Positions 35,001 through 41,904 of a DNA stretch of 41,904 nucleotides are shown in pieces (within the stretch, counting starts at the first letter, position 1; each line of letters opens with the position of its first letter). Origin of the DNA: Cellvibrionales bacterium UBA4435 (lineage in GTDB: Bacteria; Pseudomonadota; Gammaproteobacteria; Pseudomonadales; Porticoccaceae). The stretch lies in contig DGPR01000041.1 in NCBI GenBank assembly GCA_002390525.1, positions 1-41,904 of the forward strand. The letters are read 5' to 3'. Made by a program: the position numbers and the translations under genes. The notes under the pieces were generated by a model. The model was not told the origin of the DNA, made no database searches, and saw only the letters and a program-made list of their open reading frames with translations.

Positions 35001-36160
35001 TACTCAAAAAAACCCATGAACATTATTTCAAGTGAGTCCCACAATCTTTCAAAGATACCGGCCTCATCTACAGCATGTTCAGCAAAAATAGGGAACTTAG
35101 CTAGTGTATCTTTATCAAGAGAAACTGACATCTTTCCAAGCTCTTCTGTTTCTGTCAGCGGCGCCTCAATGATACCGTTTAGAACTATCTTTGATTTAAG
35201 ATCTTTTTTAGATCCTTGGGGTATCGTGAGGTAAACATTCTCGGATACGACCAAATTTACTTTATTTTCTGTGCCATACCAAACTTGTGCATCTTTTTCT
35301 ACGACATCACCAGCAGAATACATTTTATTTGTTTCATAATATCTAAAGCCATATGATAAAAGCTTCTGTGATTCCTGTGCTCTAGCTGTCTTCGACTTTG
35401 CGCCCATGACTACAGAGATCAGTCTCATACCATTTCGAGTGGCAGAGGCTACAAGGCAATAGCCAGCTTCCTCAGTATGACCTGTTTTAAGACCGTCAAC
35501 TAAGCTATTACGCCAGAGTAATGAGTTGCGATTTTTTTGATCTATATTATTAAATTTGAAATATTTCTCTGCGTAAATACTATATTGAGTAGGGTAATCA
35601 TTTATCAATGAACGTGATAATAGAGCTAAATCTCTTGCGGTAGTTAGATGTCCATCATCTGGCCAACCGGTTGAATTGCTATAGTGTGTCCCAGACATTC
35701 CAAGTAGTAAAGCTTGTTGGTTCATAATATCTGCGAAGGCATTTTCACTGCCAGCAATATATTCAGCGAGGGCTACAGAGGCGTCATTACCCGAGGATAT
35801 AATTACCCCCTTAAGTAAATCAGATAAAAGGACTTTTTTACCTTCCTGGATAAACATCCTAGATCCACCCATTTTCCATGCTTTTACACTTATAGGGACT
35901 TTATCGTCTTCATTTATTCTGCCATTTTCCAAATCTTTTGCGACTATATAGCTAGTCATAATTTTTGTAAGACTTGCGGGTGGAAGTTGCTGGTCTGCGT
36001 TGTGTTCAATCAAAACTTTACCTGTATTAGCATCCATTAAAATCCAGGCGTTTGCTGCAAGACTTGGTGGCGCAGGAATCAATATTTTACTTTGTATAGA
36101 TGACGCAAAAGTAGTCAAAAAAAGTAAGGGCCAAATGATGGTAAGCGTTATTTTTCGCAT
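35000..36160 (-). CDS. dacA: D-alanyl-D-alanine carboxypeptidase (PBP5/6 type)
   Basis: The enzyme trims pentapeptides in peptidoglycan. It has a signal peptide (MRKITLTIIWPLLFLTTFASS...) and a C-terminal amphipathic anchor (FERLWDSLEIMFMGFFE). The active site triad is intact: SLTK (63-66), SGN (123-125) and KTG (225-227). A PBP5-type C-terminal beta domain follows. The ATG at 36160 is preceded by GAGGTG. A 27-codon ORF ends within that ribosome-binding site. In most relatives rlpA lies between mltB and dacA; here it is absent. Confidence 0.96.
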   Translation of the reverse strand: MRKITLTIIWPLLFLTTFASSIQSKILIPAPPSLAANAWILMDANTGKVLIEHNADQQLPPASLTKIMTSYIVAKDLENGRINEDDKVPISVKAWKMGGSRMFIQEGKKVLLSDLLKGVIISSGNDASVALAEYIAGSENAFADIMNQQALLLGMSGTHYSNSTGWPDDGHLTTARDLALLSRSLINDYPTQYSIYAEKYFKFNNIDQKNRNSLLWRNSLVDGLKTGHTEEAGYCLVASATRNGMRLISVVMGAKSKTARAQESQKLLSYGFRYYETNKMYSAGDVVEKDAQVWYGTENKVNLVVSENVYLTIPQGSKKDLKSKIVLNGIIEAPLTETEELGKMSVSLDKDTLAKFPIFAEHAVDEAGIFERLWDSLEIMFMGFFE

Positions 36161-36174
36161 AGTATTGGGTCACC

Positions 36175-36258
36175 TCATAAGTTAGTTAAGTCGAGTAAAG
36201 CATAAAACTGTTCTAAACCTCTAAGAATATTCCATATAACCTTTAATAATTCTAACAT
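36175..36258 (-). CDS. Possible 27-residue hydrophobic small protein before dacA
   Basis: ATG at 36258 opens 27 codons (MLELLKVIWNILRGLEQFYA...) ending in TGA at 36175. The stop overlaps the GAGGTG ribosome-binding site of dacA, suggesting coupling. The peptide is hydrophobic-amphipathic. It sits in the 190-nt gap where rlpA is normally found. It has no strong ribosome-binding site of its own (AGAGC about 9 nt upstream) and is too short to judge by codon bias, so it may be chance. Confidence 0.3.
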   Translation of the reverse strand: MLELLKVIWNILRGLEQFYALLDLTNL

Positions 36259-36350
36259 GGGCTTTAGCTCTTACCAGAAAATTAATTATGTATCTTGCAA
36301 TTACAGTTTTGACTCTGCCTGATTAAATTACAACCCTGTTTTGCTATATC

Positions 36351-37334
36351 TTAATTATTTTTAACTCGATCTAAAATCAATTTACTTAGCTCATAAACTG
36401 CCATCGCATATAAATGACTATGATTATATCGAGTTATAACATAAAAATTGTGTAGGCCTAGCAAATAGTTTTTACCGTCCTCACTTTCTAGAATTAAAGG
36501 TAAAGCTTTAATTTGATCCGATAATGGATATAAAGGATGAAAGCCAATTTTTTTGAGGTTACCGATGTTTTTATCTAGTTTTAGCTTATTTACTAGAGAT
36601 ATGTCATATGACTTATCAAACTTTGCAGGAATAACAATTTCTTCTCCTGAACGCCATCCATGTTTGGAAAAGTAATTCGCAACACTACCTATTGCATCAG
36701 CTTTATTGTTCCATATATCTGAGAATCCGTCTCCATCAAAATCAATAGCAAAACTACGATAGCTGCTTGGTATAAATTGCCCATAACCCATTGCTCCTGC
36801 ATATGATCCTTTCAAAGAGAGTGGATCTTGCTTCTGTTCCTCGCATAACAAAAAAAAGCTTTTTAACTGTTTTTTAAAGAATTTACTACGTTTTGGATAA
36901 TCAAATGACAGAGTCGTAAGGGCATCAATGACACGATAACTTCCCTTATTCCGGCCATAGGATGTTTCTACACCAATAATTGCAACGATTATCTCTGGAG
37001 CAACACCATATTTTTTTGATGCTTTAGTCAGAATTTGATCATTTTCGAGCCAAAACTGAACTCCTTGATTAACCCTTTTTTCCTGGATAAAGATTTTTTT
37101 ATAATCTGCCCAAGATTTTACTTTTTCTGCTGGACGGTTCATTGCATTGATTATGGATTGCTGTTTATTTGCACTCTTAAAAATTGTTAAAATCTTAGTG
37201 CGATCATAGTCATTTTCTATTTTTTCAATAAATTTTTTGGCGTCTGGATGCTCTGAATAATCCGCAATAGCTGAAGATAAACCCATAGATGAACTAAGTA
37301 AAAGAACCAGAAGAAATTTTCTATGTATATTCAT
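36351..37334 (-). CDS. mltB: Lytic murein transglycosylase B
   Basis: MltB cleaves peptidoglycan glycan strands. The catalytic Glu lies in AIIGVETSYGRNKG (E135 counting from the upstream ATG). YPKRSKFFKKQL, SYAGAMGYGQFIPSSYRSFAIDFDGDGFSDIW and a final NFYVITRYN segment match the SLT-B/MltB family. I chose ATG 37334, which gives a signal peptide (MNIHRKFLLVLLLSSSMG...) and has AGGAA upstream; ATG 37370 adds 12 residues and lacks one. There is no lipobox Cys, so it resembles soluble MltB forms. It follows rodA closely. Confidence 0.93.
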   Translation of the reverse strand: MNIHRKFLLVLLLSSSMGLSSAIADYSEHPDAKKFIEKIENDYDRTKILTIFKSANKQQSIINAMNRPAEKVKSWADYKKIFIQEKRVNQGVQFWLENDQILTKASKKYGVAPEIIVAIIGVETSYGRNKGSYRVIDALTTLSFDYPKRSKFFKKQLKSFFLLCEEQKQDPLSLKGSYAGAMGYGQFIPSSYRSFAIDFDGDGFSDIWNNKADAIGSVANYFSKHGWRSGEEIVIPAKFDKSYDISLVNKLKLDKNIGNLKKIGFHPLYPLSDQIKALPLILESEDGKNYLLGLHNFYVITRYNHSHLYAMAVYELSKLILDRVKNN

Positions 37335-37381
37335 ATTTGGTTTTTTCCTATAATATTTTTGGACGTACATCTCAGTTAAAA

Positions 37382-38536
37382 TTACCTGCTGCGTCTCCTT
37401 TCTTTAAAGTTTTGTTCTGTACTAATTGCCATTAATATCCCAAAACCACACATTAGAGTAACTACTGAAGTTCCCCCAAAGCTCATAAAGGGCAAAGGCA
37501 CTCCAACAACTGGTAAAATTCCAGATACCATCCCTAAATTAACAAAAATGTATAAGAAAAAAAGAAAAGTATAACTTCCTGCAAAAAGTCTGCCAAATAT
37601 AGTTTGCGATCGAATGCTAATTAATAGGCATCTTAGAATTAAAGTAGCATACAGGGCCATAAGACCCAAAACTCCTAATAAACCAAACTCTTCTGCAAAT
37701 ACAGCAATGATAAAATCTGTATGGCTTTCCGGAAGGAAATCAAGTTGAGACTGAGTTCCATGACCCCATCCTTTACCACCCAAGCCCCCAGAACCTATGG
37801 CAATAGTTGACTGAATGATATTCCATCCTGCTCCAAATTTATCAGACTCTGGATCAAACAAAGTTATAATTCTCTGTCTTTGATAACCATGCAGTCCATA
37901 AAACCACATTAAAGGCATAGCAACTGCAAGTGAGCAGGATGATGTAAATAAATAAATTCTTGGTAGGCCGCCAAGAAATAATACTGAAAAACCTGCAACT
38001 CCAACCAAAATTGCTGTGCCTAAGTCTGGCTGTATACCAATTAAAGCGACTGGTATAGCAACTAGAAGTAATGAAAAAAACACCGTTTTAAGGCTTGGAG
38101 GGTAATCTCTTCTAGAAATATAACTGGCCAACAATAGAGGTATTGCAACTTTTAAGACCTCTGATGGCTGAAACTGGACTCCTACATCCAGCCAACGTTG
38201 TGCTCCATTTCTCTCAATACCCAAAAACGGTATCGCTAACAATAAAAGAACTCCGCCAGTATATGGAATAAATGCCCATCGCTCAAAAAATCGAAGATTG
38301 ACTTGCGCTATTGTTAACAACAAGATAAATCCTATACCAAATCGAATAAGCTGGGAATTAACGAGATTTAAGTTTTGTCCGCTAGCGCTATAAAGTGCTA
38401 CTAAACCTGTGCTTGCTAACGCTAGGAGGGTTAGCAGCATGTGTAAGTCCAAATGCAGCCTGTTCCACTTATTTCGAGTATCAACGAAAGCTGAGTTTCC
38501 TTGATTTATTCGCCTAACAAACTCACTCTGGCTCAT
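37382..38536 (-). CDS. rodA: Rod shape-determining protein RodA (SEDS glycosyltransferase)
   Basis: RodA polymerises peptidoglycan glycan strands in the elongasome with PBP2. It is a 384-residue protein with about ten hydrophobic segments. SEDS motifs include GAQRWLDVGVQFQPSEVLK, IQPDLGTAIL with the catalytic Asp, KGWGHGTQSQLDFLPESHTDFIIAVFAEEFGLLG and PLPFMSFGGTS. The N-terminus is cytoplasmic and basic. It follows mrdA by 39 nt on the same strand, the standard arrangement. Confidence 0.97.
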   Translation of the reverse strand: MSQSEFVRRINQGNSAFVDTRNKWNRLHLDLHMLLTLLALASTGLVALYSASGQNLNLVNSQLIRFGIGFILLLTIAQVNLRFFERWAFIPYTGGVLLLLAIPFLGIERNGAQRWLDVGVQFQPSEVLKVAIPLLLASYISRRDYPPSLKTVFFSLLLVAIPVALIGIQPDLGTAILVGVAGFSVLFLGGLPRIYLFTSSCSLAVAMPLMWFYGLHGYQRQRIITLFDPESDKFGAGWNIIQSTIAIGSGGLGGKGWGHGTQSQLDFLPESHTDFIIAVFAEEFGLLGVLGLMALYATLILRCLLISIRSQTIFGRLFAGSYTFLFFLYIFVNLGMVSGILPVVGVPLPFMSFGGTSVVTLMCGFGILMAISTEQNFKERRRSR

Positions 38537-38575
38537 TAGAGCACCAAGATTTTTTTATTCTGAAATCAACTTTGA

Positions 38576-40426
38576 TCATTGCTTCTTACTTTCATTTGAA
38601 TTTATAGAATAAAGATTCATATATGTTTCTATAACCTCTTTTGCAGCAGGAGCTGCACGAGCCGAACCACTTCCGCCATTCTCTATTATAATAGCTATTG
38701 CAACTTTGGGTTTATCACTAGGGGCATATGCTATAAATAAAGCATGATCACGATTTTTTTTAGCAATTGATGCAATATCATATCTTTCTTTTTGTTTGAT
38801 GCCTATAACTTGAACAGTTCCAGTTTTTCCTGATATCTCATAATCAATTCCTTGATTGATCCTTCGTGCAGTCCCGGTTGGGTCATGCACAACGTCTTTC
38901 ATAGCCTTTCGTATGTAATTCCAGTATTTTTTTTGTATTTCAACTTCCTTTTTTACTAAAAGAGAGGGGTTCTTGTCACGCGCTACTCTAGGAACTGGTA
39001 TTTTTCCCTGATTTGCGAGTCCTACGGTCATAACAGCAAGCTGCAATGGTGTAGCAAGTGTGAAGCCCTGCCCTATACTGGCATTGACAGAGTCGCCAGG
39101 ATACCAAGCTAAATTATGAGTTCTTTTCTTCCAATCTCTGGACGGCATAATCCCGTTTTTTTCATGAGGCATATCAATTCCTGTTTTCTCTCCAATACCA
39201 AAAATAGTTCCATATTTGTGAAGAATGCTTATGGGCATTAAAGTGCTTAATTTATAAAAAAAGGTATCACACGATTCAATTATGGCGTTATTTAAGTGGA
39301 TATCGTGCCCATGGCCTCCTCTTTTCCAGTCACGATATTTATGCTTTGAACCAGGAAGCTGAAAATATCCCGGATCATATATATTATATTTCTCATCAAT
39401 TATTCCTTCATTCAGTGCAGCCAATCCATATACTGGTTTCATAGTTGATCCGGGTGGATACTGTCCAAGCAAAGCTCTATCGAATAAAGGTTTTTCTGAA
39501 GATTTAGCTAATAGATTATAGTTTTTATGGCTGATGCCTTTAACAAATTTATTGGGGTCAAAGCTTGGAGCGCTAGCCATAGCAAGAATACCGCCAGTAT
39601 CTACTTCAATGAGAACGACTGATCCTTTTTCTCCCTCTAAAACCTCATAAGCTTTTTCTTGGAGTCGATGATCTAGGTATAGATGTAAATCTTTACCATT
39701 AACTGGATCTACTTTATTGAGCTCTCGCATTACTCGACCTAGACTATTAACCTCAACCATCTGATAACCAGGTTGACCCACGAGATTTTGTTCATATTTC
39801 TTTTCAATTCCAGATTTACCCAAAACAAGAGCACCAGAGTATAAAAGAGGGTCTAATGTTTTAAGCTCTTGTTCGTTTATAGCGCCCACATAACCTGTTA
39901 TATGTGCAGTGCTGGATCCTAATGGATACTCTCTCAAAAGTTTTGCAGTAACCAGGCTGCCTCGAAGATCAAATTGATGTACAGCTAATATTGCTCTCTC
40001 TTCCTCACTCAGATCCTTTTTCAATTGAACTGGTTCAAAAGGTCTTCGCTTCCTTTTAAGACTCTTAAAAAATTGTTTTTTTTCAAAATCAGATATAGAT
40101 ATCAGTTTAGAGACATTTGATAGCAATAAATCTAGATTAACTGTTCTTTCACTAACTATTGAAAGATTAAAACTAGGACGATTCATTGCTAGTACAACCC
40201 CATTTCGATCGTATATGTTTCCTCTTGCAGGGGTTATTGGCTCAATAAGCAAGCTATTGTTTTCTGATTTCGTCATGAAGACATCATGATTGATGACTTG
40301 CAGGTAATAATATCGGCTAACTAATATTGCAGTTAAGACTGCCATGAAAAAACAGCCAACCAAAAGCCGCGTATAAAATTTCTGCTGCTCAAACTGACGA
40401 GATTTAAATGGGCGATAATGATCCAT
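38576..40426 (-). CDS. mrdA: Penicillin-binding protein 2 (transpeptidase)
   Basis: PBP2 is the class B transpeptidase of the elongasome. A single N-terminal membrane helix (about residues 21-42) is followed by the pedestal domain beginning PITPARGNIYDRNG. The transpeptidase motifs are STMK (327-330), SCD (385-387) and KTG (534-536). The 616-residue length is typical. The leader is short: the gene starts 52 nt from the pnp terminator, so its promoter must lie in 40427-40485. An rlmH-rsfS pair, often located upstream of mrdA, is replaced here by pnp. Confidence 0.96.
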   Translation of the reverse strand: MDHYRPFKSRQFEQQKFYTRLLVGCFFMAVLTAILVSRYYYLQVINHDVFMTKSENNSLLIEPITPARGNIYDRNGVVLAMNRPSFNLSIVSERTVNLDLLLSNVSKLISISDFEKKQFFKSLKRKRRPFEPVQLKKDLSEEERAILAVHQFDLRGSLVTAKLLREYPLGSSTAHITGYVGAINEQELKTLDPLLYSGALVLGKSGIEKKYEQNLVGQPGYQMVEVNSLGRVMRELNKVDPVNGKDLHLYLDHRLQEKAYEVLEGEKGSVVLIEVDTGGILAMASAPSFDPNKFVKGISHKNYNLLAKSSEKPLFDRALLGQYPPGSTMKPVYGLAALNEGIIDEKYNIYDPGYFQLPGSKHKYRDWKRGGHGHDIHLNNAIIESCDTFFYKLSTLMPISILHKYGTIFGIGEKTGIDMPHEKNGIMPSRDWKKRTHNLAWYPGDSVNASIGQGFTLATPLQLAVMTVGLANQGKIPVPRVARDKNPSLLVKKEVEIQKKYWNYIRKAMKDVVHDPTGTARRINQGIDYEISGKTGTVQVIGIKQKERYDIASIAKKNRDHALFIAYAPSDKPKVAIAIIIENGGSGSARAAPAAKEVIETYMNLYSINSNESKKQ

Positions 40427-40477
40427 ATATAAGATTGTAACGCTAAACAGTTTTTTTTCACTGAAAATTTCTCTATG

Positions 40478-40506
40478 AAAAAAAAGCGAGGCAAGTCCTC
40501 GCTTTT
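40478..40506 (-). terminator. Rho-independent terminator after pnp
   Basis: GCGAGG (40486-40491) pairs with CCTCGC (40497-40502) across a 5-nt loop. On the minus strand the stem is followed by eight T residues (plus-strand A-run 40478-40485). It lies about 20 nt beyond the pnp stop codon. The other strand also has TTTT after the stem, so it could act bidirectionally. This is the clearest terminator in the window. Confidence 0.88.
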
Positions 40507-40524
40507 CAGTATTGCTTACAAAAT

Positions 40525-41904
40525 TTATATTTTTTCAGTTTTCTCTGATTGACTGGAACTTGCTTTTTCATCGCCCTCAGCAGAATTTTCTTCTTTTTGT
40601 ATTTCTTTCATCGAGAGTTTAATGCGGCCTCTCGCATCAACATCAAGAACCTTAACATTTATTTCTTGGCCTTCTTTAAGATAATCGGTAACTTTTTCTA
40701 CACGTTCTTGTGCAATTTGAGAAATATGCAAAAGCCCGTCAGTTCCTGGCATAATTGTGACAAATGCACCGAAGTCAACAATCCTAGCAACAGTTCCACT
40801 GTAAATTTTTCCAACCTCTGCTTCTGCTGTGATCTCTTCAATACGGAAAATGGCATCATTAAGGCCATCGGAATCATCGCTATAGATGCGGATCGAACCA
40901 TCATCACTAATGTCAATAGTAGCTCCAGTTTCTTCTGTTAAGGTGCGAATAGTAGCCCCACCCTTTCCAATTACATCACGAATTTTATCTGCATCTATTT
41001 TCATTGTGTGGTAACGGGGTGCAGATTCAGAAACTTCCTTGCGAGAAGAAGCAAGAACCTTATTCATTTCACTAAGAATGTGAAGCCTAGCATGGAGTGC
41101 TTGCTCTAGAGCGGCTTCCATAATTTCTTCAGTTATACCCTCTATTTTGATATCCATTTGTAAAGCAGTAACGCCATTTGATGTTCCTGCGACCTTGAAA
41201 TCCATGTCACCCAAATGATCTTCATCACCTAAGATATCTGTTAATATTGCAAATCCACTCTCTTCTTTAACTAAACCCATAGCGATCCCAGCTACTGGAG
41301 CTTTAAGGGGAACGCCAGCGTCCATTAATGCAAGGCTAGCCCCACATACCGAAGCCATTGAACTCGATCCATTAGACTCTGTGATTTCAGATACTACACG
41401 TATCGCATAAGGAAATTCTTCAGTTGAAGGCAGTACCGCTGCAATACCACGTCTAGCTAATCTGCCATGACCAACTTCACGTCTTCCCGTAAAGCCCATA
41501 CGACCGCACTCTCCAACAGAATATGGAGGAAAATTGTAATGGAGCATAAAAGGATCTTCTCTCTTTCCTTCCAATGCGTCAATCAACTGGACATCTCTCA
41601 TAGACCCCAAAGTTGTAGTAACTAAAGCTTGGGTTTCCCCACGGGTAAATAAAGCTGTGCCATGTGCTTTTGAAAGTAAACTAGTTTCTACATTAATTGC
41701 TCTGACAGTTTTGCTATCCCTTCCATCTATCCGAGGTTCACCTCTTGTAATACGTCCACGAACTATTTTTTTCTCAAGTTTCTTAAAGCCGTCTCGAATA
41801 TCTTCCTCGCTAATACCGTCAACTTCACCAACTAATTTCATTGCATCAGTACGAAGAACATCTAACTGAGCAACTCGATCTTGCTTATCTATGGTGCGAT
41901 AAGC
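40525..41904 (-). CDS. pnp: Polyribonucleotide nucleotidyltransferase (PNPase), 5' part missing
   Basis: PNPase degrades RNA 3'-5' by phosphorolysis and takes part in the RNA degradosome. The window holds the C-terminal ~460 residues; the frame stays open to the window edge, where it reads [16 protein letters not shown], so the start is outside and the internal ATG at 41841 is not the start. Visible parts are the second RNase PH domain ([64 protein letters not shown]), the KH domain ([13 protein letters not shown]), the S1 domain ([18 protein letters not shown]) and an acidic Ser/Glu-rich tail. A strong terminator follows. Confidence 0.96.
   Translation of the reverse strand, partial: AYRTIDKQDRVAQLDVLRTDAMKLVGEVDGISEEDIRDGFKKLEKKIVRGRITRGEPRIDGRDSKTVRAINVETSLLSKAHGTALFTRGETQALVTTTLGSMRDVQLIDALEGKREDPFMLHYNFPPYSVGECGRMGFTGRREVGHGRLARRGIAAVLPSTEEFPYAIRVVSEITESNGSSSMASVCGASLALMDAGVPLKAPVAGIAMGLVKEESGFAILTDILGDEDHLGDMDFKVAGTSNGVTALQMDIKIEGITEEIMEAALEQALHARLHILSEMNKVLASSRKEVSESAPRYHTMKIDADKIRDVIGKGGATIRTLTEETGATIDISDDGSIRIYSDDSDGLNDAIFRIEEITAEAEVGKIYSGTVARIVDFGAFVTIMPGTDGLLHISQIAQERVEKVTDYLKEGQEINVKVLDVDARGRIKLSMKEIQKEENSAEGDEKASSSQSEKTEKI

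Noticed and set aside
41841..41904. ATG at 41841 as the start of pnp
   Set aside because: The frame is open and clearly homologous to PNPase up to the window edge, so this Met is internal.
1..41904. Defence system, mobile element, prophage or CRISPR array
   Set aside because: No transposase, integrase, phage, toxin-antitoxin, restriction or Cas homologue and no regularly spaced repeats were seen; the genes are core metabolism and cell envelope.

Overview
This is a low-GC (roughly 35-40% by eye), gene-dense chromosomal segment from a gammaproteobacterium, probably a small-genome marine or other aquatic lineage. The evidence for the class is the gene families and their order. The cell-wall/lipoate cluster mrdA-rodA-mltB-dacA-ybeD-lipB-lipA, an AhpA/YtjB-type membrane protein, a CmoA-type protein, SprT, a DUF2288 protein and split class II ribonucleotide reductase genes (nrdJa/nrdJb) are all typical of Gammaproteobacteria. 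I see no tRNA, rRNA, insertion sequence, integrase, phage gene or CRISPR array. I cannot name the genus from sequence alone.

Layout. 1-4.6 kb: an AhpA-like membrane protein, a cytoplasmic parvulin, HMG-CoA lyase, a CmoA-like SAM enzyme and a pseudoazurin-like lipoprotein. 4.6-6.1 kb: a ~350-nt intergenic stretch, then a homo-oligomeric (dissimilatory-type) ATP sulfurylase. 6.1-13.3 kb (minus): a complete propionyl-CoA to succinyl-CoA operon, transcribed as methylmalonyl-CoA mutase, pccB, pccA, meaB, mce, with a divergent AraC-type regulator. 14.6-16.9 kb: an aldehyde dehydrogenase of the succinate-semialdehyde type and a YbfF-like esterase. 16.9-21 kb (minus): gcvT-gcvP without gcvH. 21.1-24.2 kb (minus): nrdJa-nrdJb behind a pair of NrdR-box-like sites. 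24.5-25.8 kb: succinyl-CoA:3-oxoacid CoA-transferase (scoA-scoB). 26-32 kb: mixed small genes (DUF2288, HI0933-type flavoprotein, GIY-YIG, SprT, PHP phosphoesterase, a small disordered protein, Ogt, a porin, SlyD-type FKBP) and an orphan ABC ATPase. 32.9-40.4 kb (minus): lipA, lipB, ybeD, dacA, mltB, rodA, mrdA (listed left to right). 40.5-41.9 kb: the 3' two-thirds of pnp, cut by the window end.

How the genes fit together. The metabolic theme is heterotrophic acyl-CoA and amino-acid catabolism. Leucine and ketone-body carbon can pass through HMG-CoA lyase and 3-oxoacid CoA-transferase. Propionyl-CoA passes through PccAB, Mce and Mcm, with MeaB as mutase chaperone. Glycine goes through GcvTP, whose H protein would need the lipoate made by LipA/LipB. 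Both the mutase and the NrdJ reductase need adenosylcobalamin, so the cell should depend strongly on B12.

I found no clearly new multi-gene system. The most interesting signals are regulatory or architectural: the NrdR-box pair before nrdJ, a perfect hairpin spanning the pccB stop codon, a 27-codon ORF where rlpA usually sits, the missing gcvH, rlpA and cmoB partners, and the pseudoazurin lipoprotein with a cytochrome-c5-like leader segment.
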